Positions 24,076-36,244 are shown, counted from the first letter of the stretch. The stretch: 64,000 nucleotides of DNA from Epiperipatus broadwayi (GCA_028023455.1 JAQFVV010006471.1:124001-188000); one strand, 5' to 3'. The notes: generated from the letters alone by a model not told the origin. Numbers and translations are program-made.

Positions 24076-25548
24076 AATCAGAATTTTAAACACTTAAAGA
24101 ACTATAAAATAGAACTTAATCATTTATAAAACTATTGATATCCATAGTGTAATTATCTACATTAGTTTTCATAATAAGACTTCAAATCAAATATCTTATT
24201 AATTTATGTGCGTGTATTCTATTATTAAATGTGTGTTTTGTTTATGTTTGTTTATAAAATGTACATATATGTAATTTTAAAGGCATACTAAATGATATTT
24301 TTTAATAGAACGTATGTGCGTGTTTACATTATAAGACGAATGATGAGATTTTAAAGAAAAAAAACTGGGCGTAGAGATATTTTAATTACCGCTAGTTATG
24401 GTAGTTTAATTGAGCTAATGCCAAAAGTGAGAGAGAAAATTATGTGACAGATTTAAATAATGAATAAGGATTCAGTCACATAAATATTCATCACATATTG
24501 GTAATTTAAAAGAATAGGGTTTATATTGTGGGCAGAGAGTTCAGGGTATTTAGATTACAATGAGCTAGCTGGTATAATCCGGTACTAAATTTTGTAGCTG
24601 GTAAAACAAGCATGTTAATTGCATCGCAGTTAACTGTCGCCTAAAGGTTTTCCTTAAAATAAGCAAATTTCTTGGATGGCCAGTGTTATAATTTAGTAGC
24701 AGAAAATTTGTATTATTGGTAGCATGATATTATTATTTCTACCTGAAGAACCAGGAGCCTTCAAATATAATGATGGGGATTAAAGAGAAGAGGGAAGAAA
24801 TACCTTTTATATAAATAAGGAGTGTCCGTTTTAACATATATTAACATAATGCTGAAATATCGAGTGAGTTTGTTTGCAATATAGTTTTGGTAAGCATTTT
24901 TTTTTTCAAAAAAATTAAAAATTTTCAATCAAAAGCAAAAATATCAAACCCTTTCCACTTAAAAGAATATTTTTATATTTGTAGTCACTTAATGATTTAT
25001 TATATACATATATTATTATGTACTCATGCTAAATGTGATTTATACACATAGGAGAAATATCTTGTGATATATATCTTGTGATATATATTTATCAACAATA
25101 AGTATCAAGTCGATTTAAAGTACAATATAGTTTTACATTTTTATTTACTGAGCCAACATTAATAAGTTTAAAAAATAGGGATAAACATTTTTTAATATTA
25201 AATGCTTTTATTTACCCAGCTCCAAAAAGCAAAATAAATACAAAACAATAGTTTATTCAAGCACTATTGGCGTGTTTAAATTTAAATTTAAATAAAAGCA
25301 TAGGAGCTCCAGAAATTAATTTAATCTTTATTGTTTATTACAAAGGATTGACTTAATTAATTTCTGTTCCCCACCCATTTTTTTTTATTTCAAGTTAAAT
25401 CTAAAAACCCTAATTGTGGTTGAAAAAACGATTGTGTTTTGTTTTGTTTTTTGCTTTTTAATGCATGTACATAAAAGCATTTAATATATAAAAAAGTTAT
25501 ATTTATTAATTTCTGCTGATACAATTTAGTATGTAAATATTACACAAA
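24076..25548. other. AT-rich stretch without recognisable genes
   Basis: Nothing supportable beyond short direct repeats of CTTGTGATATATAT near 25063-25090. Confidence 0.5.
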
Positions 25549-25563
25549 TATTTATCTAGTTTT
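25549..25563. repeat. 15-bp target-site duplication, left
   Basis: TATTTATCTAGTTTT here is identical to 31585-31599 and brackets the LINE exactly. Confidence 0.85.
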
Positions 25564-25762
25564 CTCTTTCAAGATAATTTTATTTGACCTATAAGTGAGT
25601 TACAAAATTAAAAAAAATAACAAGAAGTATCTAGTCGATGTTACAGGGTGGTATATACAGAGAAGAAATGATTCAAAAGTCAGTAGAATATAACCTGTGG
25701 ATGCACGGTGAATATTAATCATCTAGTCTATAACAAAATACCTTTATTTTTATATAAATTAT

Positions 25763-27127
25763 TTAAGGGTTGGTTGGAGAGGTGCTGTTTAGACCAGTTG
25801 TGAATTGCCATGTTAATATGGCCAGGTATGGATCGCCTCTCTTGTCTGTTTCTTGGATATTTTTGATTATGCTGAGAAAGCAGTTAATGATTTCGTTAAG
25901 CGGTAATTTTTGAAAGATCACCTTGCATCTGGTCAACCAGATGGCAAAGTTTATGTAGGTGGCGAGCCTGATTTCAGCGAAAATGCCTCTATTTAAAACC
26001 CCTTCAAGAGATGTTAAATCTGGACCATTATTATCAATGTATTTCTGGAAGTTTTGTCTTAGTCCCTGCCAGACCGGACAAAGGCGAAGGATATGGTCCA
26101 TATCTTCTGGGCTGGAAAGACAGAGACAACATATGGGATCTATGCGGAAGCCTCTTCTATTAAGAAATGTAGCAGTGGAGAGGCTACCAAGGTTAATTTT
26201 GAGCAGAAAGTCTGTGTGTTTAGGTGCTAGTTTCAATCTACGGGCTAGTTTGCGTAGTTTGTTTATGTTGATGGGGAGGTAAGTGTGTGCCTTCTGGGTA
26301 TTTGAGTTGGATAGGTTGAAGGCTTCCCAATAGGTTATTTTTGAATTGAACATGGTCGCGAAGGTACTATGTGCTAAAAATGTATGATATCTGCATTTGT
26401 AGCCAGATGGGAGTGAACCTCTGAGGGGCGGTCTATCAGTGGGAAGCACTTGCTCTTTGGGAAGCGGGCATTGGAAGGTCCTGCAATCAGAATAAAGTTT
26501 ATGGATCATATTGTAAGTTCTCTGTATTACGAATACCTTTATTGAATGCAGTCCCAGTCCATTCATATCTCTTGGCTTTTGAAGGGTGCACAGACTGATA
26601 AATGATTTGCGCCCACCTCTACAGAGTCGCAGACAATGGGATTCTACTTTTTTAATGAAAGCTTCTGTTGGTTTAAAACCCGCAAGATAATATATGATCT
26701 TGGGGAGTATGAGGGAGTTTAAGAGTGAAACCTTTCCAAATGTAGATATATATATTCTTGAGAGGCATGTTATGATGATGTCAATTTTGTTTAGTAGTCT
26801 TCGTTGTATTTCCATCCTCATTGTTGTAGGGGATAGTGACATATTGAATCCCAAGAAAGGCTGAGGCATAGCTTGTAATGAACCTGTTATCCTGTTAGCT
26901 GTTTTGATATTCCAAATTGCTGATTTGTGCCTGTTAACGGTAAGCCCATGCGTCTGAGCATAGTGCTGTAATAGGCTTTTAAGAATGTTTATTTCTTCAT
27001 GTGATTTAAGAAACACCACCACATCATCCATGTAGGAGATGTGAGAGATGTTTTCATTAAGAAGAGGGATGGAGATCCCAGGCAGTGCATCTTCAATGCT
27101 CAAAAGCAAGGGATTTATATAGATCAT
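25763..27127 (-). pseudogene. LINE ORF2, reverse transcriptase palm to C-terminus
   Basis: The frame enters at GSPLSALLF just upstream of the first ATG, so the true coding part starts in the reverse transcriptase. YMDD at residues 32-35 is the catalytic motif C, followed by GLTVNRHKS (motif D region). The thumb and connection follow, and near residue 330 a zinc-like C-x2-C with PEDMDHILRLCP, common in I/Jockey/R1 LINEs. The frame ends normally 200 bp before the element's 3' end. It copies LINE RNA at the target site in intact relatives. Here it is separated from upstream domains by a frameshift near 27190. Confidence 0.88.
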
Positions 27128-27189
27128 GAAGAGGAGAGCACTTAATGGGGAGCCCTGGGAATGGAGATGCAGGGTTTGAACCCAGGGGC

Positions 27190-27420
27190 AATTCTCCCAT
27201 TTAGAGAAAAAAAAATCTCTCGATTTGCTAGGAGATTCTCCATGATCTGAATGTATGCCAAAGGAACATGAAGAGCCTCTAGTTCACCAAGTAGTACATC
27301 TATTCGGACAGAGTCAAAAGCCCCGGCAAAGTCTAGTTGGACTGCGACTGGCCGGGATTGTTTTGTTCTATGGATATGATCAACAAGGAGTCGAAATCGA
27401 CTTACAGCATCGCAGTCGAT
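27190..27420 (-). pseudogene. LINE ORF2, middle reverse transcriptase segment in another frame
   Basis: In a third frame this short piece carries the motif A region DFAGAFDSVR and the following helix residues (YIQIMENLLANRE). It links the N-terminal part, which stops at 27402, with the C-terminal part. Frameshifts lie near 27412 and near 27190; each looks like a one-base indel. The two conserved Asp-containing motifs of the polymerase therefore sit in different frames. Confidence 0.8.
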
Positions 27421-28397
27421 GAACCCCTCTTAGCATATTGATGCCTGGAAAGTTTTGATATGATTTTCTCTTGAATTTTATCTTTTATAATGCTTTCGAT
27501 AATTTTGATTAGGAGAGGAACCATGGAGATTGGCCTAATGTTATTTAAGTCCACAGGTAAATCTTTCTTTTTTATAAAAGGGACCACTGATATAGGATAT
27601 ATCCCTGGAAGATGTAGGCTATCAGTGGCTAAGAGATCAATGATTCCCCTTGTAACATGTATGGTAAATTTTTCCAAGTGTAACAGAAGAAATCTAGGAA
27701 TTCCATGCATGCCGGGATGAGTGTGTTCAGGCAGGCTTTTAATTTTGGAGATGATATCAGCTTCAGTAATGCTGTGAGAGTTGTTTGAGTCTTTCACAAA
27801 TTTGTGTCGTCTGGCAACAGTTCCAATGGGCTGCAGTTTGGTGGAATAATAATCCCTAATTTTGTTAAGCATACTGATGCCAGAGTAAGTAAAACCGTCA
27901 AGGCACAAAGAGGAGGGTGTGTGATTTCTTTTTCCTGACCCGAGGGCCCATCTGATATAAGCTGGAGTCCAACAATCTTGTTGTTCCAAATAATTGCGTG
28001 CTCGCTTAATACGAATATATTCCACAAGAGTCATTCTGGTTTGTTTATATGTATGTTTTAGGAGTAGAATTTGTGGGATGTTGTGTTCTGTAACTTGGAT
28101 GCTTTTCAGTTCAGATGTAGTCCGATCAAGTTCTGAGAGTAATCTTAATGGCCCTTTCTGGTATCTATTGTATTGGTTAATAAAATTTTGTGTTGTGGTT
28201 ATAAATGTATTCCATCTTTGTAATGCTGGTAGATTCCATATCTTCTGTTCTTGAAAGGTGATGTATATATCTGAGATTAATTGGGGGGCACATTGTGCCT
28301 GTTGAGTAATCTCATCGTTCGGGGAGGTTGGTTGATGTATGAGGTTGTGGTTGCAATTTGATGGTAGCTTGAACAGCGAGATGATCTGAAAAGGCAA
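27402..28397 (-). pseudogene. LINE ORF2, linker and reverse transcriptase N-terminal part
   Basis: The first ~20 codons overlap the endonuclease frame and are not native. From about residue 25 on, the frame contains the linker between endonuclease and polymerase, then the fingers motif LNNIRPISMVPLLIKIIE near residue 285, typical of LINE reverse transcriptases. It ends prematurely at 27402 after RHQYAKRGSSTAM, where the next motif should continue. Confidence 0.85.
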
Positions 28398-29010
28398 TAG
28401 GCCAGAGCTGTGTATCTATGAATGAGATCATTTCAGGAGAGTAGAATATGAGGTCTATGAGTGAGTGAGTACTTCTGGTATAGAAAGAGAAGGCTCCTTC
28501 ATGAAAGAGTGCTTTCCCACTGTGTATGTTTCTAGCAACCATTTTTAAATATTTTTTCTCAAATTTGTCAAAAGTGTGGTTGAAATCACCAAGCCAGATA
28601 ACTGGGCTAGGGTTCGATCTAATTGCTATGTTTATATTATGTATAACTTTGTGTACTATTTGTTCATCTTTAACCAGATATACATTAATAAGAGTGAATA
28701 GAAAACCCTGGATTTGTATAGTAGCAATAATGCAATTGGTATCTATGTGCACGATTTTGAAGAAGTCAATAATTGAATTTCTATTGATGATGAGAGCAAC
28801 CCCAGCGGTAGCTGAGATGGAGAAAGAGTAAATAAAGTAACCTAAGCTCTCTATTGTTTTAATTATCGTGGGGTCTGTGTGAAGGTGAAGCTTAGTTTCT
28901 GATAAGCAAAGTATATCTGGTTTTTGGAGTTTGAACCAATGTGAGATAGCAAACGCCCTGTCTTTGGAGTTAAGCCCCCTGACGTTGAGTGACATTATTG
29001 TGAATGACAT
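28312..29010 (-). pseudogene. LINE ORF2, apurinic-type endonuclease domain
   Basis: The start MSFTIMSLNVRG is the normal N-terminus for this class. Catalytic positions are all present: N9 (LNVRG), E38 (LSETK), Y111 (NVY), D142 and N144 (GDFN), D186 (LIDLIF) and S208-D209-H210 (FSDH). The domain nicks target DNA to prime reverse transcription. The frame runs off near residue 220 into a stop; the polymerase follows in another frame after a frameshift between 28312 and 28397. This is the best-preserved domain of the element. Confidence 0.9.
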
Positions 29011-29281
29011 TTTGAAGTAGGTTGTTTGGTTTTTTGTTCATTAGCTAGAATATTTGCAGTGAGCTGGTAGTCTTTTTGCATTAGGCAGACTTCAGGATCA
29101 GTTGATGGGATCCATAATGTTAAATCTTGGGGGGCTATTTGCCCGGAGGTATTAGCTTCAGGTTGGGTATGATATGAGTTTGATGTATTGTCATTATCTG
29201 ATTTTAGGGATTCATCTTTCCGTTTTTTATAGTTGGGACTAGCATTGCAGTGTATGTCATCTGAGGTTGAGGTGGTCTCAT

Positions 29282-29854
29282 TTAAATCGATATTTCCGCT
29301 ATTGTTATTGTTGTGAACAAAGGTGGTGGATTGTGTGTTTCTGTTGCGGCGCTTTTCCTTTTGCGTGGTGTGGTGAAGGGTTTAGGGACATGTTCAGGCC
29401 CAGACTCTGTTAGGCTTGCAGTTTCTTCTTGCCTAGTTTCAGCATCCGTTTCTTCTTGCTCAAAGTCAGAACAGGTCTCTGTTGAAGAGAAATAAGTTTT
29501 GCTTGTCTTGTTTTGACGTGTTTGGTGGTATCCCTGTGGGTTGGTTTCTTGGCATTGGTTTTGATTTTTTATGTTGTTTTGATGAGAATCATTTGTTGAC
29601 TGATTATATGTTTTCAGCTTGATAGAAGTCTCATGCTCTAAATTTATATCTTGATTATGTTCTATTTCGGGTTTTGTCTGTTGCATGTTTTGCTGTTGTT
29701 GTATATGCTCTTCTTTTGAGCCACACTGATGTGACCGACCCAAAGGACCGCAAGAAGTGCATTGTCTGGATGGGCAGTTGCGCAGCAGGTGTCCCGTCTT
29801 CCTGCATTCGAAACATTGCGATTCTACTCCCCAGAATGAGATGAAAAGAGGCAC
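29282..29854 (-). pseudogene. LINE ORF1, zinc-knuckle C-terminal part
   Basis: A CCHC knuckle is formed by C14-x2-C17-x4-H22-x4-C27, followed by a second Cys/His cluster C32, C35, H42, C44. A long polar tail rich in Q, N, E and T ends in a basic RKRKSAA segment. The true frame begins upstream of the first ATG with YPPTIRIGR, so it continues the preceding RNA-binding region after a one-base indel near 29890. ORF1 proteins of this kind bind the element's RNA. Confidence 0.83.
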
Positions 29855-30813
29855 TCTTCCAATACGGATTGTAGGGGGATATCTAATGGCACTATTCCTT
29901 TTTTTAATGTAATTCGAAAGAGTGCTATGTTTTGCGGAACTTCTTCTTGTATTCCAGGGACCCTAAGATATTTAAAAGAAGTGACTTGCCCATAAGGCAT
30001 TAGAAGGTTTTGTAAGTCTGAAATATTGAATCCCAAACCACAATTTTTTACCCTGCCACTTATTGAAGTGTTACGGACTATGTTTGGATTGATGGTAATT
30101 AGGTATCTGTTATCAAGTATCCTATATTTGTTTTTAAAAGCTTGTTTTGCCATGATGTTGGTAAACTGGAGGATTATATAACGAGGATTGGGGTGATATG
30201 ATACCCTTTGAATCACTTTCCAGAGATCTTGGGCTTTTAGCAGGTCGAAGAGTTTACTGGTTGGAAAAGGGAATAATCTTAGTAAGTGGTCTGTTGTTGA
30301 CAGGATGAGTGAGGCTTCATCATTGAAGATAGCGAAAGATTTTAGTAATCCTTGTGGCATGGCTTCATTGAATTTGGTAACTGTTTCAGTATAAAGCTGA
30401 TGATTGTTGAGTTGGTCATGAGAACTGTTTGATGGCTCATGTATAAACATTCCTGTGTCTGATGCCTCATCCAACTCCCCCATCAACTCAATCAATTGTT
30501 GTGTGCTATCATTATTGTCTTGCGGATTATTTGAATTGTGTTTTTTGTTTCCTGTTACTGATTTGTCATTATTGTTTGATTTTACAATGTTTGCATAAGT
30601 GTTGGCTGTTATATTATCATTTTGTGTATAATCTGGTTTAGTTATATAACTTTGTGATTGCTTAAGTTGTTCGTTTGTTGTTTTATTGGAATCGTGATTA
30701 TCATCTTGATGTTTGGAATATCCAATGTTTTGCTTTATTTCAGAGGAAGAGCTGATGTCTGTAGACTCTTCACTACTAGTGTGATCTGGGTTTTTTGTTT
30801 TGTTTTCAGGCAC
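29824..30813 (-). pseudogene. LINE ORF1, N-terminal disordered and RNA-binding part
   Basis: The first ~115 residues are rich in S, N, D, K and Q and look disordered. Residues ~150-320 contain an alternating helix/strand region (LFDLLKAQDLWKVIQRV, YIILQFTN, LQNLLMPYGQVTSFKYLRVPG) like the RRM-type fold before the zinc knuckle in I/Jockey-type ORF1 proteins. The frame ends at 29824 in out-of-frame sequence after an indel near 29890; the knuckle lies in the next frame. Confidence 0.75.
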
Positions 30814-30835
30814 AAGCGTTGATGTGAAACTGGGT

Positions 30836-31342
30836 TCATAATTTTTTTTTCTTGTTTGCGGAAAGATTGTATTCTATAACATTCGCATGATTGACGTTAA
30901 TTGATCGCGTTTTACTAGTTTGCGTTGCTTTTTGCGTATTTTCGCCGCTGCAGATTTTATGTTTGGCTAAAAAAAATTTTTGTTTTTCATTTAAAGTTGA
31001 TTTTACAATGTGGTGAGGAGTTAATTCTCCATCAAAAGGGTTTTGTACAGGGTTTCTTTCTGTTTTAGATGTTTTATCTTTGGTATGAGGAAACTTATCA
31101 TTGTCTTTTTCCCTTCGTGTTTCTTTGCCAAGTTTTAACATTTTATCGTTCAATGCGCTGGTGTTTATTTTAGAAACACATTTTGTTTTTGATAAATTAT
31201 CTGATTTGTTTTGCTTTGTAATTGGGAAATTTAAGTGTTTATATATTTTTTTCCCCTGATTATCCACTATGGATTTTTGAAGTAATTCGCCCCCCTCTTC
31301 CATGTTAGTTGTTGAAGGCTTGGAGCCTTGTAGGCCAGCCAT
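30836..31342 (-). CDS. LINE ORF1, N-terminal leader part or separate upstream ORF
   Basis: This 168-residue frame starts 240 bp inside the element and ends 22 bp before the next ATG. It is highly basic and polar (K, N, T, S) with no known domain, and ends in KKKKL encoded by an A-rich run. Either it is the true start of ORF1, cut by a stop or slip at the A-run near 30840, or it is a separate small ORF. The same composition as the next frame favours the first. Confidence 0.6.
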   Translation of the reverse strand: MAGLQGSKPSTTNMEEGGELLQKSIVDNQGKKIYKHLNFPITKQNKSDNLSKTKCVSKINTSALNDKMLKLGKETRREKDNDKFPHTKDKTSKTERNPVQNPFDGELTPHHIVKSTLNEKQKFFLAKHKICSGENTQKATQTSKTRSINVNHANVIEYNLSANKKKKL

Positions 31343-31584
31343 GAATGTTAGGAGATGACGTTATTCAACTCAATCAATGTGTGATTTAAATCAAGCTTAA
31401 TGTGAACGTAAATTTTTTAAAAAATCGAATGTAAACGTGCGGATTAATAAAATTAGTACTTACAGTTCGTTTAAGATCATTTTAAGACGAAATTCCAGAT
31501 TGAAAGTGAATATTTTAATGTTTCAAAGGTGATCTGATTTGAGCAACGACTGGTCCATTGAGCCGCTAGAGGTCAGTGTCTATT
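31343..31584 (-). promoter_or_regulatory. LINE 5' untranslated region
   Basis: About 240 bp lie between the outer target duplication and the first ORF. LINEs of this class usually have internal promoters in this region. I see no TATA box, but the minus-strand 5' end contains TGACCTCTAGCGG. Confidence 0.5.
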
Positions 31585-31599
31585 TATTTATCTAGTTTT
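31585..31599. repeat. 15-bp target-site duplication, right
   Basis: TATTTATCTAGTTTT is identical to 25549-25563 and marks the 5' end of the minus-strand LINE. Confidence 0.85.
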
Positions 31600-33340
31600 A
31601 AGGCTAAATTATCACTATCATATTTTAAATCATTTATGTTTTTATTATTACTAAAAAAAAAACATTTGATCTCTCAAAAAGTATATTTCTATTCAAATAT
31701 TGATACATTGATAAAATAATAATATAATTATATTTATTTATAAACAGATGCAAAACTCTCACTGTAGTAGTGCCATCCATTACAAGGTAGAGTAATCAAT
31801 GGATGCAAGAAAGTTTGTGCATAATATCTTTGTCTAGTGCCTATCTATTCAATATTTCAGAGTAGTTTCTAGCTTGTGACATTTATCAATTAGGAGTTTT
31901 AGATCTGAGAGCACTGTATCTAGATCTTAGGATCTAATGCAATCCTCCAGAAGAATCTTGCACCTATTTAGTTAACTATGAAGATATGAGTCTAAAATGA
32001 AAACACAGTAATGTTTTCAATCAAAACTCATTCAGATGTATACTCATATAGATCTGAACCAGTTCCTCATATATACATTATGGTGTTTTTGTTTTTTTAA
32101 TAATCATCATCACCATCATTCTATTGGGCAGAATTTCTATTAAACTAATAATGATCATATCATGTTTAGTTGTTAAATTCATTTATCTGAAGTCTTGTAT
32201 GATTAACTATTTAAAATATTACTTTGTATGATGTAATATCATTCTATAATTTAATAAAAATATAATATTATATTAGAACATGCATTATTTTGAAATAAAT
32301 ATTAGAGATTTCATTACATCATATGACTATGTCTTTGCAATTTGAAGTTATCAATCATTCTTGTATTTTCTTGCTATTTGATGAACTTTTGCTTTTAACT
32401 CACTATATTGCTAATGTAGCACTTATGTTGTTGCAATTGTTGTCTAATATAATATTGCACTACATCCATAATCTAATCTTTTTTTTATTTTCACATCAAT
32501 TATTACAAAGTCTTAGTCTGCTGTTAATACTATTTTACAAATTACTGATATTACTTTAATGTTAATTGGAGTTGAAAATTAAAATCATTTCAAGCCAAAT
32601 CTCTTATTTTCTTTACAAGTTTCAGGATCACAAATTTAAAACGACCCACTACTTAATTGAATTTATAATAAGAAAGCTATATGATTAGCATTGACATAAA
32701 TGTTTATTTTTGAATAAAAAACTTAAATTTGAAAATTTATATCAATGAAATATAAAATTTTGTTCATATATCGTATGTATAACTGCTAAATCTAACAAAT
32801 TCAAACTATTTTACGTTTACTTTTATCATTACAATTAAATGGTATTTATGTAATATATATATAAAATTGTATATAATGTTTTGAACCATTACCAAATAAT
32901 TGTATTTTAAAATAACTCTTGCACTTTAAAAACTGTTATTATATTACCATTTATTGATTCGACCCAAGATCAACAACTTCTTTATACCGAAGTTGGGTTA
33001 ATTTGAAAAGTTGCATTTTGGGGGATAGCTTTTCAAAATAATTTGCATTATTAAATTAAAATATTATGAAATAAAACTGTAAAAGTTAAAAAAGTTCTAA
33101 AAATATCCCAACTGAATTTTGTACAATAAAAGTATTATAATTATCAGCAATATGTTTTACAATTTTAAATGTATTTAAAAATAATAATAAAAACTTTAAT
33201 TAAGTTATAATTTTTTTAAAAAAAATAATGTTCTACTTTAATACTTTATTTATATTTGTTTTTAACATATATATATATAAGTAAATAAAAAACAATTGTC
33301 TAATAACTTACTATATGACAAACATCTATTTATTATTTAG
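31600..33340. other. AT-rich stretch without recognisable genes
   Basis: No supportable ORF. The 78-codon frame at 32323-32559 is a leucine-rich chance frame in T-rich DNA. Confidence 0.5.
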
Positions 33341-33341
33341 C

Positions 33342-33363
33342 CATATATATATATATATATGTG

Positions 33364-33394
<31 letters not shown>

Positions 33395-33395
33395 A
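33342..33395. repeat. TA/TG microsatellite
   Basis: A TA run, a short TG interruption, a second TA run and then a TG run. Confidence 0.9.
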
Positions 33396-33401
33396 TGCAA
33401 T

Positions 33402-35188
33402 AATGTGATGAAACTGTCATAATTTATGCTTATAAAAAAGCACATGTTTAGAAATTATATTAGCCATGTTAAATAAATTCTCTCTGAAATATTTTTTTTT
33501 TACTATTGTAAACCCATATACTTCTTCCTTCAAAATGGTAACAAAATTGTTAATATGACACCATACTATTAAAAAAGGTTGAATATCATGGCTGTCTTTT
33601 AATGCAAAATTTATTCTTTTTGTGATGATACATAAGAGTAAATTTGCAAACCAATTGTTGATTTTGTGAATTGAAATTGCTTGTTCTCACCAACTACTAT
33701 AGTATTAACTTCTTTGTGCTGTTTAAACTTATTTAAGGTACTTCTTAAAGATCATCATTTGCTTCACTATGATTTGGGATCTACCTAAGATCTTTTAATT
33801 AAACAATTACATCATGCTGTAGAAGATTTTTTCAATCCATATTCACACTTGCACTTATTCTTTCTTTTTTGTAAATAACATTTTGTTAATCTTTAAAATG
33901 GTTCCAAATATTCCACGTGTACTTAGCATGATATATGACATATCAAAACAAGTTCCATTTTATAATCTGATAAAACATCATTATGACAATTATCTACAAA
34001 TAATTTTTTCCCATCAAACTTTATGACTTACCATTTTGCTATTCTCAGTATACTACTAATCTGATTAAAATTATATTAATTCATCACTTAAAGAAAATCA
34101 CTTTTAATAAATTTAATAACAAAATTATATCCTTCTTTTTTCTAATATGTTCATATCCTACCATGATGGTTCTATTATTAAAGTGGCTTTTGACACATTA
34201 GTTTGCAATTATAATCAGTGGGTGCATCTGATGAGAATTATCATATTAATACTAAGTTAAAGTTTTTAAATAAATCATATATTTGATGTTGATCTTTTAT
34301 ATTTATTGTTCATCAGTGTTTATCATTTTTATTAGTAGAGGAAGTCTCTTTTTTTCTCTGATAAACGTATTCATTCATAAGAGCTAAAATGTCTAGATTA
34401 ACTAACTTGCTTTTTATATATTTTAAAGACTATACCAGTTCCAATTAATTTTCTTACTACATTATTTTATATCTGGGAGAATATTTTTTTAATGTATCCT
34501 AAGTGAAATTTTCAGCTTAAATTGATTAGTTAATTATCACAGAGTCAAAAGCTAATTTCAATAACAGTGTAAAAAAAAGCTAACTATCTTTCCAAAAATC
34601 TATGGATTTCATTACCTATTAAGAATTTTTTTTTATCCATTTCTAAAATTGCAATGACCATTACTATTGATTAATATCCTTGTTCAATCTTTTGCATGAG
34701 ACTGTTTTTTCAAAGCAATATCTTATAGATTTCAGTTTAGTATTTCTTCAGAATGATCTTCTATAATGAATTACCAGAGAAAATATTATAAATCTCTGTT
34801 TGCTTTTGTTTTCTTATCAATAAATCTGCCTTATTCCATAAGTGATATCTAAACTTCCTTTGAAATCATATTAAAAAGTTTAATCCACATGTTGTATAAA
34901 CCATTTGTTATTATTAATACTCTCAAAAAAATGTAGATGACTTTACTTAACTGTTATTTGACATTAAAAAATATGCTTTAAAGAAAACAATTCTTATTTA
35001 TATTATTCTCCCTCTCCCTATAAATAGTTTCTACAAAATATCGCAATTAGTGATTTTGATGACCTACTTTTTAATATAAAATTGCAATAGTTTTCAATAT
35101 TCCAATTGTTTAATTTATATTATTATGCAATAATACTTGTTAAATTACTGAAGAACATACTATTTTTGTTTTTTCTTTGATTAGAATG
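33402..35188. other. T-rich stretch, possibly an eroded element
   Basis: The strand is markedly T-rich, and the minus strand gives long stretches with few stops. That suggests an old minus-strand coding element, but no motif is recognisable in any frame. Confidence 0.35.
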
Positions 35189-36060
35189 TTATATAATGAG
35201 TATGCTAATAGCTCTTAACAAGCTTTTCTGAGTATCCTTATCCTCACCAAAGCCACAAGAGCAAAAGAATAATTGCAAGGAAATCAAATCATATATCATG
35301 TGACTTCATTTAATAAACCTGTCCTACAAATGTTATATAATGAGTGCTCTAATAGCTCTGGATAAGAATTTCTGAATATCATTACCCTTATACCAGTTTC
35401 TATCTATGGTTGTCATCAGTAAGGTGCTAGGACATTCAGGTATTAGACTTAAAAATACCAGGCCAAGCATCAGCATTTATCTGATAGTTACCTATTAAAT
35501 AGAAAATCTGAAATTTTAAGACATCTATATGTCTTCACATCCAGCTATCTAACTTAAATAGCCATATGGGACTGAACTAAATTTAGATATACCATATATT
35601 AATAGTTTAGCAATATAAAATTGCCAAAGCCTCAATAGCAAAACAATAATATGTGAGGAAATCAAATCATATATCATGTGATTTGATTTAATAAACTTCT
35701 ACCACAAATTTTATATAATGATCATGCTATTAGCTCTTAGCAAAATTTTCTGAATATCCTTGTCCTCAGACCAGTAACTAGCTTTGTTAAGCTCGTTAAG
35801 AGCTATTAGCATTCCCATTATATAACATTTGTAGTACAAGTTTATTAAATTAAGTCATGTAATGTGTGATTTTATTTCCTTGAAATTATTGTTTTTTTCT
35901 TGAAGCTTTGGCAATTTTATATTGCTAAAACTACTAATATATCATGTATTTAAACTTACTTCAGTCACATATGGCTATTTAAATTAGAATACAAGCTTAT
36001 TAAACTAAGTCATGTGATATTTGACTTGATTTCCTTGCAACTTTGATTAGAATACATTTT
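35189..36060. mobile_element. Diverged hammerhead-unit cluster
   Basis: The motif TTATATAATGA followed by TAGCTCT recurs at 35189, 35335 and 35711 in the same orientation; the last two are 376 bp apart. Partial inverted copies lie at ~35795-35880 and ~35985-36060, marked by AAGCTCGTTAAGAGCTATTAGCAT and GTCATGTGATATTTGACTTGATTTCC-like sequence. One degenerate hammerhead is recognisable at 35381-35433. This is an older relative of the clusters at 5228-6198 and 41865-42150, with no ORF. Confidence 0.65.
35381..35433 (-). ncRNA. Degenerate type I hammerhead
   Basis: On the minus strand, CTGATGA (35419-35413), GAAA (35400-35397) and a GTA cleavage triplet are intact. The inner stem I has changed to CCTTA/TAAGG with pairing kept, compared with TCCTCA/TGGGGA in the other copies. 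Stem II (CAACCATAGATA) no longer pairs well, so activity is doubtful. Confidence 0.55.
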
Positions 36061-36244
36061 TATATACTTTGTTATAAATAAAATTTATTAAAACCAATAA
36101 TTTTAACTTTGTTTTGTGATAATGTACTACTATTTGTTAACTCACATATAAAAAAATGTTCCAAAAATGCTGCATAGGTAAATCATTAGATATTATGATC
36201 ATCATTCAATACTTAATAAGTAATTAATAATGCATATGTACATG

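Larger units (their letters stand above)
25564..31584 (-). mobile_element. Full-length but frameshifted APE-class LINE
   Basis: The element is ~6.0 kb on the minus strand between identical 15-bp direct repeats. It has a ~240-bp 5' UTR, an ORF1 region with a CCHC zinc knuckle, and an ORF2 region with an AP-type endonuclease, a reverse transcriptase and a C-terminal Cys/His motif. It has no RNase H and no poly(A) tail that I can see. The ORF1 layout and the C-terminal C..C-E-HIL-CP motif fit the I/Jockey/R1 group; the exact clade is uncertain. At least four frameshifts and one early stop break the reading frames. It is less AT-rich than its surroundings, so its coding regions stand out. Confidence 0.88.

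Noticed and set aside
25959-28831. Plus-strand frames of 76-107 codons
   Set aside because: They are antisense shadows of the LINE ORF2 domains.
34232-34250. CTGATGAGAATTATC as another hammerhead core
   Set aside because: No GAAA, cleavage triplet or pairing stems follow at the required positions.
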